Shown one piece after another: positions 43,130-52,061 of a stretch of DNA of 64,000 nucleotides. Each line of letters begins with the position of its first letter. The first letter of the stretch is position 1. Location: assembly GCF_900128445.1 (NCBI RefSeq), contig NZ_LT671417.1:1412769-1476768 (forward strand), in the 5' to 3' direction. The position numbers and the translations under genes were made by a program. Source of the stretch: Thermophilibacter provencensis (lineage in GTDB: Bacteria; Actinomycetota; Coriobacteriia; Coriobacteriales; Atopobiaceae). Below the pieces are notes generated by a model that was not told the origin of the DNA, did not search any database, and saw nothing but the letters and a program-made list of their open reading frames with translations.

Positions 43130-43375
43130 CGCGTGCTCCCTTCCTCGTTCCGTTGGGTCGGGCGAGCATAGCAGGCGGGGGGCCGCCCGTGTCTTCCCGG
43201 CCTCTGCCGGCCCGCTGACGCCGCAGCTCGAAGCCTCCGCGCCGGGCGTCGCGGCGGCTCGCCTCTCGGCGGGCGGCGGGCTTCCCGCCGCGGGCGGCGC
43301 GGCGTGGGGAGACGCCCCGGGGGCGGCGTCGAATTCGCCGCGTCTCTGGTCGGCGCGTCCCTCTCGCCCCGGCGA

Positions 43376-43410
43376 CGGCCGCGCGCCGCCCGGCGCGGCC
43401 GAGGGCTTTT
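43376..43410 (+). terminator. GC-rich hairpin upstream of the his operon
   Basis: CGGCCGCGC (43376-43384) pairs with 43393-43401 around 8 bases, followed by AGGGCTTTT. It could be an attenuator-like or readthrough terminator in the his leader. No His-rich leader peptide was found. The 417-base gap 43130-43546 is otherwise very GC-rich, with a GCGGCG/CGCCGC hairpin at 43323-43341 and no gene. Confidence 0.35.
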
Positions 43411-43546
43411 GAAAGCAGACTGTAACGGCTTGCCCGAAGCCGACCGCCCCGCGCGGCGCCTGTGCGACACTCTCCCCGCGGACGGCCGGCGTTGCCCGGC
43501 CCGGCCCCCAGACGACCGGCGCCCCGCGCGCCCGAAAGGATATGAC

Positions 43547-45217
43547 GTGACAGCAGCTACGCCCCGTGGGTTCAGAGACATCCTCCCGAGGGAGGCGCTC
43601 GCGCGCGAGCGCATAACCGGCGTCGTGAGGGAGTGCTTCTCCGCGCACGGATACCTCCCGGTGGAGACCCCGCTGCTCGAGGACCGCCGCGCGATAGAGC
43701 GGGGCGCCCGCGTCAAGGACTCCGCGTTCCAGCTCTTCGACTCCGACGGCAGCCTCCTCATGCTGCGCCCCGACCTGACGCTTCCTGTGGCGCGCCTCGT
43801 CGCCGGGCGCGTCTCGGCCGGGGAGCTGCCCGCGCGCTTCCGCTACGCGGCCCCGGTGGTCCGCGAGGAGCCGAGCCTGCGCGGCCAGCCCCGCCAGTTC
43901 ACCCAGCTCGGCGTCGAGCTCGTGGGGGAGGACGGCGCCGCCTCCGAGGTCGAGGTCGTGCGCCTGCTCGCCGAGGCGCTCGGCGCCCTCGAGGTTCCCG
44001 ACTGGCGCATCGTCTTCGGCTCGGTCACGCCGCTCACGTCCCTGCTCGACGCCTGCGCGCCCACGCCGGACTTCCGCGAGGAGGTCCTCGCGCTCGTGCA
44101 CGACTCCGACCTCGTGACCCTCGACGAGCTCATCTCCTCGACCGAGGGCCTCGCCCCCGCCGCCGCGCGCGCCCTGCGCGAGGTCTGCCGCATGGGGGGC
44201 GGGGCGGAGGTCATCGGCCGGCTCGACGCCCTTCTCGCCGAGGCGGGCGTCGATCCCGCGTCGCGGGGCACCGCCGAGCTCAGCGCGCTCGCCGGCTCGC
44301 TCGCCGACCTCTTCGAGCAGGGCCGGCTCTCCTTCGACTTCTCGATCATCAACTCCTTCGACTACTACACCGGCATCATCTTCAAGGGCTACGCCGAGGG
44401 CATCGCCGCGAGCCTCGCCTCGGGCGGCCGCTACGACGCGGTCCTCGCCAACCTGGGTCGCCCGGGCCTTGTCGCCTGCGGCTTCGCGCTCTCGCTCGAG
44501 CGGCTCCAGGAGGTGCTCGGGGAGCCGGGCGAGTCGGGCGTCGTGACGCCGGGCGTGCGCGTGGCCGCCCGACCCATCCGCATCGCCGTCCCCAAGGGGT
44601 CGCTGTTCAAGGAGACCGTGGCCGCGCTCGCTGCGGCGGGCCTTCCCACCGCCGAGCTCGCGGACCCGGGGCGCAAGCTCGTGGTCCGCGAGGGCGACGT
44701 CGAGTACGTCATCGTGCGCGCCCAGGACGCACCGGCATTCGTGGGGCACGGCGGTGCCGACTGCGGAATCTGCGGCAAGGACTCGCTCATCGAGGCCGAC
44801 CTCGACCTGCTGCAGCTCGTCGACCTCGGCTACGGCGGCTGCCGCTTCGTGGTGGCCGAGCCCCGCTCCCGCGCCGGGGAGGCGGAGCGCAACTATGCCT
44901 GGCGCGGCACCGTGCGCGTGGCCACCAAGTACCCGCGCATCACGCAGGGCTACTACGACTCCATCGGCCAGCAGGTGGACATCGTGACGCTCCACGGCAA
45001 CATCGAGCTCGGGCCCATCGTGGGCATGGCGGACCGGATCGTCGACATCACGGCCACGGGCACCACGCTCGCCGAGAACGACCTCGTGGTCGTGGACGAG
45101 GTCATGGAGTGCACGGCGCGCTTCTTCGCCGGGCCCGCCGCATACCGCTGCGACAAGAGGATTCGCGACCTCGCTCGTCGTCTCGCCGAGGTCGCAGAGA
45201 GGGGGAGCGCGTCATGA
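43547..45217 (+). CDS. hisZG: Fused ATP phosphoribosyltransferase: HisZ regulatory + HisG catalytic
   Basis: One 556-residue ORF. Residues 1 to about 340 are HisZ, the catalytically inactive HisS-like regulatory subunit (GFRDILPREALARERI, LRPDLTLPVARL, FRYAAPVVREEPS, SFDYYTGIIFKGYAEG). Residues from about 343 are short-form HisG (IRIAVPKGSLFKETV, GADCGICGKDSLIE, ATKYPRITQGYY, and the PRPP loop VDITATGTTLAEND). HisG makes phosphoribosyl-ATP, the first step of histidine synthesis. Short HisG needs HisZ, so the fusion fixes a 1:1 ratio. GTG 43547 follows AAAGGA. The stop overlaps hisD as ATGA. Confidence 0.9.
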   Translation: MTAATPRGFRDILPREALARERITGVVRECFSAHGYLPVETPLLEDRRAIERGARVKDSAFQLFDSDGSLLMLRPDLTLPVARLVAGRVSAGELPARFRYAAPVVREEPSLRGQPRQFTQLGVELVGEDGAASEVEVVRLLAEALGALEVPDWRIVFGSVTPLTSLLDACAPTPDFREEVLALVHDSDLVTLDELISSTEGLAPAAARALREVCRMGGGAEVIGRLDALLAEAGVDPASRGTAELSALAGSLADLFEQGRLSFDFSIINSFDYYTGIIFKGYAEGIAASLASGGRYDAVLANLGRPGLVACGFALSLERLQEVLGEPGESGVVTPGVRVAARPIRIAVPKGSLFKETVAALAAAGLPTAELADPGRKLVVREGDVEYVIVRAQDAPAFVGHGGADCGICGKDSLIEADLDLLQLVDLGYGGCRFVVAEPRSRAGEAERNYAWRGTVRVATKYPRITQGYYDSIGQQVDIVTLHGNIELGPIVGMADRIVDITATGTTLAENDLVVVDEVMECTARFFAGPAAYRCDKRIRDLARRLAEVAERGSAS

Positions 45218-46587
45218 GAATGGTGAAGCTCGAGGGGGGCCGGCGCCTCACGCAGGATGACCTCAACCGCACCGGGGCCCTGCCCGCCGACGTCGTCGCG
45301 TCGGCGGAGAGGATCGTGGAGGACGTGCGCGCCCGCGGCGACGCGGCCGTGCGCGAGCTGTGCCTGCGCTTCGACGGGGCCTGCCCCGAGGACTTTCGCG
45401 TTCCCGACGAGCTGGTCCGCAGCGCGCCGGGGCTCGTGCCCGAGGAGTTCCTCGCCGCGCTCTCACGCGCCCGGGACCAGATCCGGGACTTCCACGAGCG
45501 CGAGCGCGAGCAGTCCTGGTTCACCACGCGCGCTGACGGCACCATGCTCGGCGTGAAGGTGACGCCCGTGGCCTCCGCCGCGGTCTACGTGCCCGGCGGG
45601 CGCGCGCAGTACCCCTCCACCGTCCTCATGGACACCATCCCGGCCAAGGTGGCCGGCGTGGGGCGCGTGGTCATGGTGACGCCGCCGCAGGCCGACGGCA
45701 CGCTCTCCGCCTACACGCTCGCCGCCGCGGCGCTCGCCGGCGTGGACGAGGTCTACGCAGTGGGGGGCGCGCAGGCCATCGCCGCCGTCGCGTACGGCAC
45801 CGAGACCATCCCCGCGGTCGAGAAGATCGTGGGCCCCGGCAACGCCTACGTGGCGGCCGCCAAGCGACTCGTCTCCGGCGACGTGGGAATCGACATGGTG
45901 GCGGGCCCCTCCGAGGTGTGCGTCCTCGCGGACGCCTCGGCGGACCCCGTGGTCGTTGCCGCCGACCTCATGGCCCAGGCCGAGCACGACCCGATGGCGA
46001 GCTGCTACCTCGTGACCTGCGACGAGGGCCTGCCCGAGCGCGTGCTCGAGGCGGTGGAGACGCTCGTCGCGCAGAGCCCGCGCGAGGGGATAACCCGCAC
46101 GAGCCTGGACGAGCGCGGCGTCATCGTGGTCTGCGAGGCGACGGATGCCGCCGTCGACGCCGTCAACGTGATCGCGCCCGAGCACCTGGAGCTCCACTGC
46201 GAGGACGCCATGGCCCTTCTCGGCCGCGTGCGCAACGCCGGGGCCATCTTCGTGGGCCCCTGGAGCTCCGAGCCCCTGGGCGACTACGTGGCCGGCCCCA
46301 ACCACACGCTGCCCACGGGCGGCACCGCGCGCTGGGCCAACCCGCTCGGCGTCTACGACTTCCAGAAGCGCTCGAGCGTGATCTGCTACACGCCCGAGGG
46401 GCTTCTCGCCGACGCCCCGGCAACCCAGACGATCGCCCAGGCCGAGGGCCTCTGGGCCCACGCGCTCTCCGTGGGCTTGCGCCGGCGCATCGCCGAGGGC
46501 GGCGCGTTCGACGCGTCCGACGTCCACCGCGTCGCCTGGCCGGAGACGCTGCGGGGGGACGGCCCCTTCGTGTCGCTGGAGGGCTGA
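45214..46587 (+). CDS. hisD: Histidinol dehydrogenase
   Basis: Last two steps of histidine synthesis: NAD-dependent oxidation of histidinol to histidine. A 457-residue product, about 20 longer than E. coli HisD. Conserved segments: [46 protein letters not shown], the zinc/catalytic region EHLELHCED and the C-terminal [10 protein letters not shown]. The ATG overlaps the hisZG stop, so the two are translationally coupled. Confidence 0.95.
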   Translation: MRMVKLEGGRRLTQDDLNRTGALPADVVASAERIVEDVRARGDAAVRELCLRFDGACPEDFRVPDELVRSAPGLVPEEFLAALSRARDQIRDFHEREREQSWFTTRADGTMLGVKVTPVASAAVYVPGGRAQYPSTVLMDTIPAKVAGVGRVVMVTPPQADGTLSAYTLAAAALAGVDEVYAVGGAQAIAAVAYGTETIPAVEKIVGPGNAYVAAAKRLVSGDVGIDMVAGPSEVCVLADASADPVVVAADLMAQAEHDPMASCYLVTCDEGLPERVLEAVETLVAQSPREGITRTSLDERGVIVVCEATDAAVDAVNVIAPEHLELHCEDAMALLGRVRNAGAIFVGPWSSEPLGDYVAGPNHTLPTGGTARWANPLGVYDFQKRSSVICYTPEGLLADAPATQTIAQAEGLWAHALSVGLRRRIAEGGAFDASDVHRVAWPETLRGDGPFVSLEG

Positions 46588-46588
46588 G

Positions 46589-47680
46589 ATGGGCGAGAGG
46601 GACCCTGACGTGACGGCCCGCCTGCGGCCCGCGCTGCGCGACTTCGAGCCATACGACCCGGCCTTCTCGCCCTGCCGCGTCAACCTCTCGGCCAACGAGA
46701 ACACGCACGAGCTGCCGGCCGAGGTGCGCGCGGCGATCGGCGAGGCGCTTCTCGCCACGCCGCTCAACCGCTATCCGGACCCGATGGCAAACGCCCTGAG
46801 GGACGCCGTCGCGGCGCGCCACGGCGTGGCCCGCGAGGCCGTCTGCGTGGGCAACGGTGGAGACGAGCTGCTCTTCAACCTGCTCTTCGCCTTCGGGGGG
46901 CCGGGCCGGACGCTCGTCACGTGCCCGCCGGACTTTGCCGAGTACGCCAACTTCGCCGCGATGTGCGAGACCCCCGTCGCGCGCGTTCCGCGCGACCCGG
47001 AGGACTTCTCGATAGACGCCGACGCCCTTCTCGCCGCCGCGCGCGACGCCGCGCTCGTGATCTTGACCTCCCCCAACAACCCCACGGGCGACCTCGTGGA
47101 CCACGCGCTCGTGCGGCGCCTGATCGACGAGACGGGCGCCCTCGTGCTCCTGGACGAGGCCTATGTCGAGTTCGCTCCCGAGGGATCGAGCCTCGTCGAC
47201 TGGGTCGCCGCGTGCCCGCGCCTCATCGTCCTGCGCACGCTCTCCAAGGCCTTCGGCCTCGCCGGCCTGCGCGTGGGATACGTCGTGGCCGACCCCGCCG
47301 TCATAGCCGCGCTCGCCGCCGTGCGTCAGATATACTCGGTTGACGTGCTCGCGCAGGCCGCGGCCCTCGCCGCGCTCGCCCGCCGCGAGGCGCTCGCCCC
47401 CGTGGTGGACGACATCGTGGCGGAGCGCGCCCGCCTCTCGGCGGGGCTCTCGGAGCTGCCCGGCGTGCGCGCGTGGCCGTCCGCGGCCAACTTCGTGCTC
47501 GTCCGCGTGCCGCGCGCCGCCGAGGTGCGCCGGCGCCTGCGCGACGAGTTCTCGGTCCTCGTGCGCGACTTCAGCGCCGTGCCGGGGCTCGAGGGGTGCC
47601 TCAGGATCTCCGTGGGCACGCGCGAGGAGAACGACGTCCTTCTCGACGCGCTCGCGACGCTAGTGAGGGAGGAAGCATGA
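46589..47680 (+). CDS. hisC: Histidinol-phosphate aminotransferase
   Basis: A 363-residue class I/II PLP aminotransferase that converts imidazole acetol phosphate to histidinol phosphate. The PLP Lys is in [17 protein letters not shown] (about residue 222). [12 protein letters not shown] at the N-terminus, [12 protein letters not shown] and LLDEAYVEF are characteristic. It starts one base after hisD and ends overlapping hisB as ATGA. Confidence 0.94.
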   Translation: MGERDPDVTARLRPALRDFEPYDPAFSPCRVNLSANENTHELPAEVRAAIGEALLATPLNRYPDPMANALRDAVAARHGVAREAVCVGNGGDELLFNLLFAFGGPGRTLVTCPPDFAEYANFAAMCETPVARVPRDPEDFSIDADALLAAARDAALVILTSPNNPTGDLVDHALVRRLIDETGALVLLDEAYVEFAPEGSSLVDWVAACPRLIVLRTLSKAFGLAGLRVGYVVADPAVIAALAAVRQIYSVDVLAQAAALAALARREALAPVVDDIVAERARLSAGLSELPGVRAWPSAANFVLVRVPRAAEVRRRLRDEFSVLVRDFSAVPGLEGCLRISVGTREENDVLLDALATLVREEA

Positions 47681-48264
47681 CCAGGACCGCCAAGGCCGTC
47701 CGCGCCACCGCAGAGACTGACATCGGCCTGTCCGTCGACCTCGACGGGACGGGCGCATACGACATCGAGACGGGCGTGGGCTTCTTCGACCACATGCTCG
47801 CCGCCTTCTCGCGCCACTCGCTCGTGGACCTCACGGTCCGCGTGAAGGGCGACACCGAGGTCGACGACCACCACACCGTCGAGGACACGGGCATCGTGCT
47901 CGGCCAGGCCCTGCGCGAGGCGCTCGGCGACAAGCGCGGCATCCGCCGCTTCGGCTCGGTCACGGTGCCGCTCGACGAGGCGCTCGTCATGGCGGCCGTG
48001 GACGTGTCCGGCCGCGGCGAGCTCTTCTGGGACGTGCCGATCGGGCCCGCCAAGGTGGGAACCTTCGACACCGAGCTCGGGCGCGAGTTCTTCTGCGGCC
48101 TCGCCCGCGAGGCGGGCGTGACGCTGCACCTGCGGCTCGTCTGCGGCGAGAACGCGCACCACATCCTCGAGGCGACGTTCAAGGCCGCGGCGCGCGCCCT
48201 GCGCGAGGCCGTCGAGGCCGACCCGCGCGTCGAGGGCGTGCCCTCCACCAAGGGGAGCCTGTGA
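47677..48264 (+). CDS. hisB: Imidazoleglycerol-phosphate dehydratase
   Basis: A 195-residue monofunctional IGP dehydratase, without the phosphatase domain found in E. coli HisB. The His-rich manganese motifs are [33 protein letters not shown] and the C-terminal [15 protein letters not shown] separate histidinol phosphatase must therefore exist elsewhere. The stop overlaps hisH as TGATG. Confidence 0.95.
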   Translation: MTRTAKAVRATAETDIGLSVDLDGTGAYDIETGVGFFDHMLAAFSRHSLVDLTVRVKGDTEVDDHHTVEDTGIVLGQALREALGDKRGIRRFGSVTVPLDEALVMAAVDVSGRGELFWDVPIGPAKVGTFDTELGREFFCGLAREAGVTLHLRLVCGENAHHILEATFKAAARALREAVEADPRVEGVPSTKGSL

Positions 48265-48911
48265 TGGCGCGCCCGATCGCGGTGGTCGACTACCACAAGG
48301 GAAACCTCAGCTCGGTGGAGCGCGGCCTCGTCGACGCGGGGGGAGAGGTGCTCGTCACCGACGACCCCGCGCTCATCCGGGACGCCTCGGGCGTGGTGCT
48401 CCCGGGCGTGGGGAGCTTCGGAGACGCGATGGAGTTCCTGCGCGGGAGCGGGGAGGCCGACGCGGTCCTCGACGCCCTCGCCCGCGGGGTGCCGTTCCTG
48501 GGCATCTGCCTCGGCCTGCAGCTCCTCTTCGAGCGCGGCGACGAGACGGCGGACGGCTCGTGGGCGGACGGGCTCGGCGTGCTCTCCGGCTCGGCCACGC
48601 GCCTCGAGTCGACCCGCCTCAAGGTGCCGCACGTGGGCTGGGACCAGGTCAACCTCACCCCGCTCGGCGGCGCGTGCCGGCTCTTCCGCGGCGTGCCCGA
48701 CGGGGCCAACGTCTACTTCACGCACTCCTTCGCGCTCGCCGACGACGTCGACGCGGGCGTGGTGACCGCCCGCACCCACTACGTGAGGAGCTTCGCCTCG
48801 GCCGTGTGGCGCGACAACGTCTACGGCGTGCAGTTCCACCCCGAGAAGTCCTCCGCCGTGGGCGCGACGATCCTGTCCAACTTCGTTGACGTGGTGCGAG
48901 GTGGCAGATGA
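48264..48911 (+). CDS. hisH: Imidazole glycerol phosphate synthase, glutaminase subunit
   Basis: A 215-residue class I amidotransferase that feeds ammonia from glutamine to HisF. The catalytic triad is visible: Cys in GICLGLQLLFE (about residue 82), and His and Glu in QFHPEKS (about 190). ATG 48264 overlaps the hisB stop; the preceding in-frame GTG is a weaker option. HisF, its partner, is encoded 2.4 kb downstream. Confidence 0.94.
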   Translation: MARPIAVVDYHKGNLSSVERGLVDAGGEVLVTDDPALIRDASGVVLPGVGSFGDAMEFLRGSGEADAVLDALARGVPFLGICLGLQLLFERGDETADGSWADGLGVLSGSATRLESTRLKVPHVGWDQVNLTPLGGACRLFRGVPDGANVYFTHSFALADDVDAGVVTARTHYVRSFASAVWRDNVYGVQFHPEKSSAVGATILSNFVDVVRGGR

Positions 48912-49657
48912 TCCTCTTTCCCGCCATCGACCTCGTGGGCGGCCGCGTCGTGCGCCTCGCGCGCGGCGAGCGCGCCCACATGGACGTCTACTCGGACGAC
49001 CCCGTCGCGGTGGCGGAGTCCTTCCGCGACGCCGGCGCGGCATGGGTCCACGTGGTGGACCTCTCCGCCACGCTCGAGGAGGACGAGGCGGCCCGCGCCG
49101 CGAACGATGCTGCGATCCGCGCGATCTGCGCGGTGCCGGGCATCTCCGTCGACGCGGGCGGCGGCGTGCGCGACCTCGCCGCCGTGGAGCGGCTCGCGGG
49201 CCTGGGCGCGCGAAGGATCGCCATCGGCACCGCCCTCGTGCGCGACCCGGCCTTCGCCGCCGAGGCCGCGCGGCGGTTCGGCGACCTCGTCGTCGCCGAC
49301 GTGGCCGCCCGCGCCGGCGAGGTGCGCGTGAACGGCTGGCGCGAGGGGGCCGCGCTCTCCGCCGACGAGCTGGTGGCGCGCCTCGCGGGGCTCGGCTACC
49401 GCCATCTGGTGTTCACCGACGTCGCGCGCGACGGCATGCGCTGCGGCGTGGACGCGGCCGCCTACGCCCACGTGGCCGAGGTGGCGGGATTTCCCGTGGT
49501 GGCCTCGGGCGGCATCGCCTCGCTTGACGACCTGCGCGCGCTCGTTGCCCTCGGCCCGGGCGTCGTCGAGGGAGCCATCTGCGGCCGCGCCCTCTACGAG
49601 GGGTCCTTCTCGCTCGGGGACGCGCTCGCGGCGTGCCGCCCGCGCGGCGCGGCCTGA
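48908..49657 (+). CDS. hisA: ProFAR isomerase
   Basis: A 249-residue TIM barrel that opens the ribose ring of ProFAR. The catalytic Asp residues lie in AIDLVGGRVVRLARGE (about residue 8) and VVADVAARAGEVRVNGW (about 130). Phosphate-binding loops are SVDAGGGVRD and ASGGIASLDDL. Actinobacterial HisA can also serve tryptophan synthesis (PriA); sequence alone does not settle this here. ATG 48908 overlaps the hisH stop as ATGA. Confidence 0.92.
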   Translation: MILFPAIDLVGGRVVRLARGERAHMDVYSDDPVAVAESFRDAGAAWVHVVDLSATLEEDEAARAANDAAIRAICAVPGISVDAGGGVRDLAAVERLAGLGARRIAIGTALVRDPAFAAEAARRFGDLVVADVAARAGEVRVNGWREGAALSADELVARLAGLGYRHLVFTDVARDGMRCGVDAAAYAHVAEVAGFPVVASGGIASLDDLRALVALGPGVVEGAICGRALYEGSFSLGDALAACRPRGAA

Positions 49658-49743
49658 GGGAGCGCCGCCAGAGCCGCGCGGGCAGGTCTGACGCGAGGGG
49701 ACGGGGCAGGGTCCGAGGCGTGCCAGAGGGAGGGGAGAGGAAC

Positions 49744-50931
49744 GTGCAGTACCGCATCAACCCGAGAAACGGCGACCGCATCTCCGCCCTCGGCCTCGGC
49801 TGCATGCGCTTTCCCGGGCCGCCGGGGCGCCCGGACCCCCGCCAGGCCCGTGCCGTCATCGCGCGAGCCGTCGAGCGAGGCGTCAACTACCTGGACACGG
49901 CCTACCTCTACCCGGGCAACGAGGCCTGCGTGGGCGCCGCGCTCGAGGGGCTGGGGCTGCGCGATGACGTCTTTCTGGCGACCAAGCTCCCGCATGGCTC
50001 CGTCCGCGGCGCGGCCGACCTCGACCGCATCTTCGAGGAGCAGCTCAGGCGCCTGCGCACGGACCGCGTGGACTACTACCTCATCCACAACGTCACGAGC
50101 CCCTCCCAGTGGGAGCGCCTGCGCGCCGCGGGGGCGGGGGGCTGGCTCGCCCGTCAGCGCGCCGCGGGGCGCATCCGCCAGGTCGGCTTCTCCTATCACG
50201 GCAGCTCCGGCGACTTCCCCGTCCTTCTCGACGCGTACGACTGGGACTTCTGCCAGATCCAGTACAACTACGCGGGCGAGAGGTACCAGGCGGGCACCGC
50301 GGGGCTCCGTGCCGCGGCCGACCGCGGCCTCGCGGTCTTCGTGATGGAGCCCCTGCTGGGAGGCCGGCTCGCGGACAGGCTGCCCCCGCGCGCCCGCCGC
50401 ATCCTCGACGCCGCCTCCGAGCCCGGGCTTGGCTCGCCCGCCGCCTGGGGCCTCTCGTGGGTGTGGGACCACCCCGAGGTGACGATGCTCCTGTCCGGCA
50501 TGGCGTCGCCCGGTCAGGTGGACGAGAACGCCTCCGTCGCCGAGCGCGCCCTGCCGGGCGCGATGACGCCCCGGCAGCACGAGGTCGTCGCCCGCGTGGT
50601 GGCCGAGTTCGAGCGCTCGAACCGCGTTCCCTGCACCGGGTGCAACTACTGCATGCCGTGCCCGCGGGGCATCAACATCCCGGGGTGCTTCTCGGCCTAC
50701 AACGCGAGCTTTGCCCACAGCTGGTTCACGGGCCTCTCCCAGTACTTCACGGCGAGCGCCGTGCGCACGGAGAGCCCCAAGCTCGTGAGCAACTGCGTCC
50801 GCTGCGGCGCGTGCGCCCGGAGGTGCCCCCAGCACATCGACATCCCCGCGCGCCTGGCGGAGGTCGGGCGCCGGTTCCAGCCGGGGCCGGTGGGCTGGGC
50901 CCTGAGGCTCGCGACTCATCGCCGGGGGTGA
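49744..50931 (+). CDS. Aldo/keto reductase with C-terminal ferredoxin-like 4Fe-4S domain
   Basis: A 395-residue oxidoreductase of the AKR/Fe-S group. The barrel has the catalytic Asp/Tyr/Lys/His set in NYLDTAYLYPGNEAC, FLATKLPHGS and YYLIHNVTSPSQWE. The C-terminal domain has two cysteine clusters, CTGCNYCMPCPRGINIPGC and CVRCGACARRCP. GTG 49744 follows GAGGGGAGAGG. It lies 86 bases after hisA and before the hisF leader. No histidine role is known, so it is probably an insertion between hisA and hisF. Confidence 0.87.
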   Translation: MQYRINPRNGDRISALGLGCMRFPGPPGRPDPRQARAVIARAVERGVNYLDTAYLYPGNEACVGAALEGLGLRDDVFLATKLPHGSVRGAADLDRIFEEQLRRLRTDRVDYYLIHNVTSPSQWERLRAAGAGGWLARQRAAGRIRQVGFSYHGSSGDFPVLLDAYDWDFCQIQYNYAGERYQAGTAGLRAAADRGLAVFVMEPLLGGRLADRLPPRARRILDAASEPGLGSPAAWGLSWVWDHPEVTMLLSGMASPGQVDENASVAERALPGAMTPRQHEVVARVVAEFERSNRVPCTGCNYCMPCPRGINIPGCFSAYNASFAHSWFTGLSQYFTASAVRTESPKLVSNCVRCGACARRCPQHIDIPARLAEVGRRFQPGPVGWALRLATHRRG

Positions 50932-50984
50932 TGGGGCCCGTTCCCGTCCCCTCGGTCCCGCCCCCGGCTCGTCCCCTGGTCCTT

Positions 50985-51240
50985 ATCGATAAAAAATTTA
51001 TTACATGGAACTCCAGTACATAAATCAATTACGTAACAAGGTTATTCGAGATAACGAGAAGGACCCGGTGGGTGACGACCAAATTCCCCACGGGATTTCC
51101 CGTACATAAATGAGTGAATCGACCGGGAGAGGATTGGGAAGAGGGTCCCGGGGTCACGGAACCCTCTCGGTGATGGCTCGCTGGACCTCAGCCATGTAAC
51201 AAGCTGGGACCGAGTGGGCCGCATGACCCAGCGTCGCCCG
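50985..51240 (+). promoter_or_regulatory. hisF: AT-rich, structured leader upstream of hisF
   Basis: This is the largest AT-rich stretch in the window (50985-51060). TACATAAAT occurs at 51017 and 51103, and GTAACAAG at 51033 and 51196. Hairpins: ACGGGA/TCCCGT (51090-51103), CCGGGA/TCCCGG (51123-51151) and AGAGGGT/ACCCTCT (51140-51167). The last two share bases, so they exclude each other. Likely a separate hisF promoter and leader. I see no T-box consensus and no leader peptide rich in His codons. Confidence 0.5.
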
Positions 51241-51293
51241 GGCCGACCGCTATGATGGACGGGACCGAAGCCGCGAAGACCGGAGGAGGGGCC

Positions 51294-52061
51294 GTGCTCA
51301 CCAAGAGAGTCATACCCTGCCTGGACGTGAAGGACGGGCGCGTGGTGAAGGGGGTCAACTTCGTCGACCTGCGCGACGCCGGCGACCCGGTGGAGCTTGC
51401 GCGCGTCTACGACAAGGAGGGCGCCGACGAGGTCGTCTTCCTGGACATCACCGCCACCTCGGACGATCGCGCGACCAAGATCGACCTCGCGAGCCGCGCC
51501 TCGGCCGAGCTGCGGATCCCCTACACCGTGGGCGGCGGCTTTCGCGACGTGGCGTCCTGCCGCGAGATGATCGCCGCCGGCGCCGACAAGGTCTCGCTCA
51601 ACTCCGCCGCCGTCAAGGACCCCGCGCTCATCACCTCCGCGGCTACGGCCTTCGGCTCCCAGGCGGTTATCTGCGCGATCGACGCCAAGCGCGTGGGCCG
51701 CGAGGACCGCTGGGAGGTCTACCTCGCGGGCGGGCGCGTCGCCACGGGCATCGACGCCGTGGCTTGGGCGGAGGAGGCGGCTCGGCGCGGCGCGGGGGAG
51801 ATCTTGCTCACGAGCATGGACCGCGACGGCACCAAGGACGGCTTCGACCTGGCGCTCACCCGAGCGGTGGCGCGCGCGGTGCCGATTCCCGTCATAGCCT
51901 CGGGCGGCGTGGGCACGCTCGAGCACTTCGCCGAGGGGATTCTCGAGGGCGAGGCCGATGCCGTGCTCGCCGCGAGCGTCTTCCACTTTGGGACCTTCAC
52001 CATCCGCCAGGTCAAGGAGTACATGGCGAGCCAGGGAATCCCCGTGAGGCTGGACTTCTAG
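51294..52061 (+). CDS. hisF: Imidazole glycerol phosphate synthase, cyclase subunit
   Basis: A 255-residue TIM barrel that uses HisH-derived ammonia to form IGP and AICAR. The catalytic Asp residues are in [17 protein letters not shown] (about residue 11) and [13 protein letters not shown] (about 130). Phosphate loops: YTVGGGFRD and [16 protein letters not shown] 51294 follows GGAGGAGG. The stop codon shares a CTAG with the stop of the convergent flavoprotein. Confidence 0.95.
   Translation: MLTKRVIPCLDVKDGRVVKGVNFVDLRDAGDPVELARVYDKEGADEVVFLDITATSDDRATKIDLASRASAELRIPYTVGGGFRDVASCREMIAAGADKVSLNSAAVKDPALITSAATAFGSQAVICAIDAKRVGREDRWEVYLAGGRVATGIDAVAWAEEAARRGAGEILLTSMDRDGTKDGFDLALTRAVARAVPIPVIASGGVGTLEHFAEGILEGEADAVLAASVFHFGTFTIRQVKEYMASQGIPVRLDF

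Noticed and set aside
51040-51293. T-box riboswitch upstream of hisF
   Set aside because: The conserved T-box antiterminator sequence and a His specifier loop could not be found, although the leader is structured.
50932-51293. tRNA or other stable RNA gene
   Set aside because: Short stems are present but no cloverleaf with a CCA-type acceptor end or TTC loop could be built.
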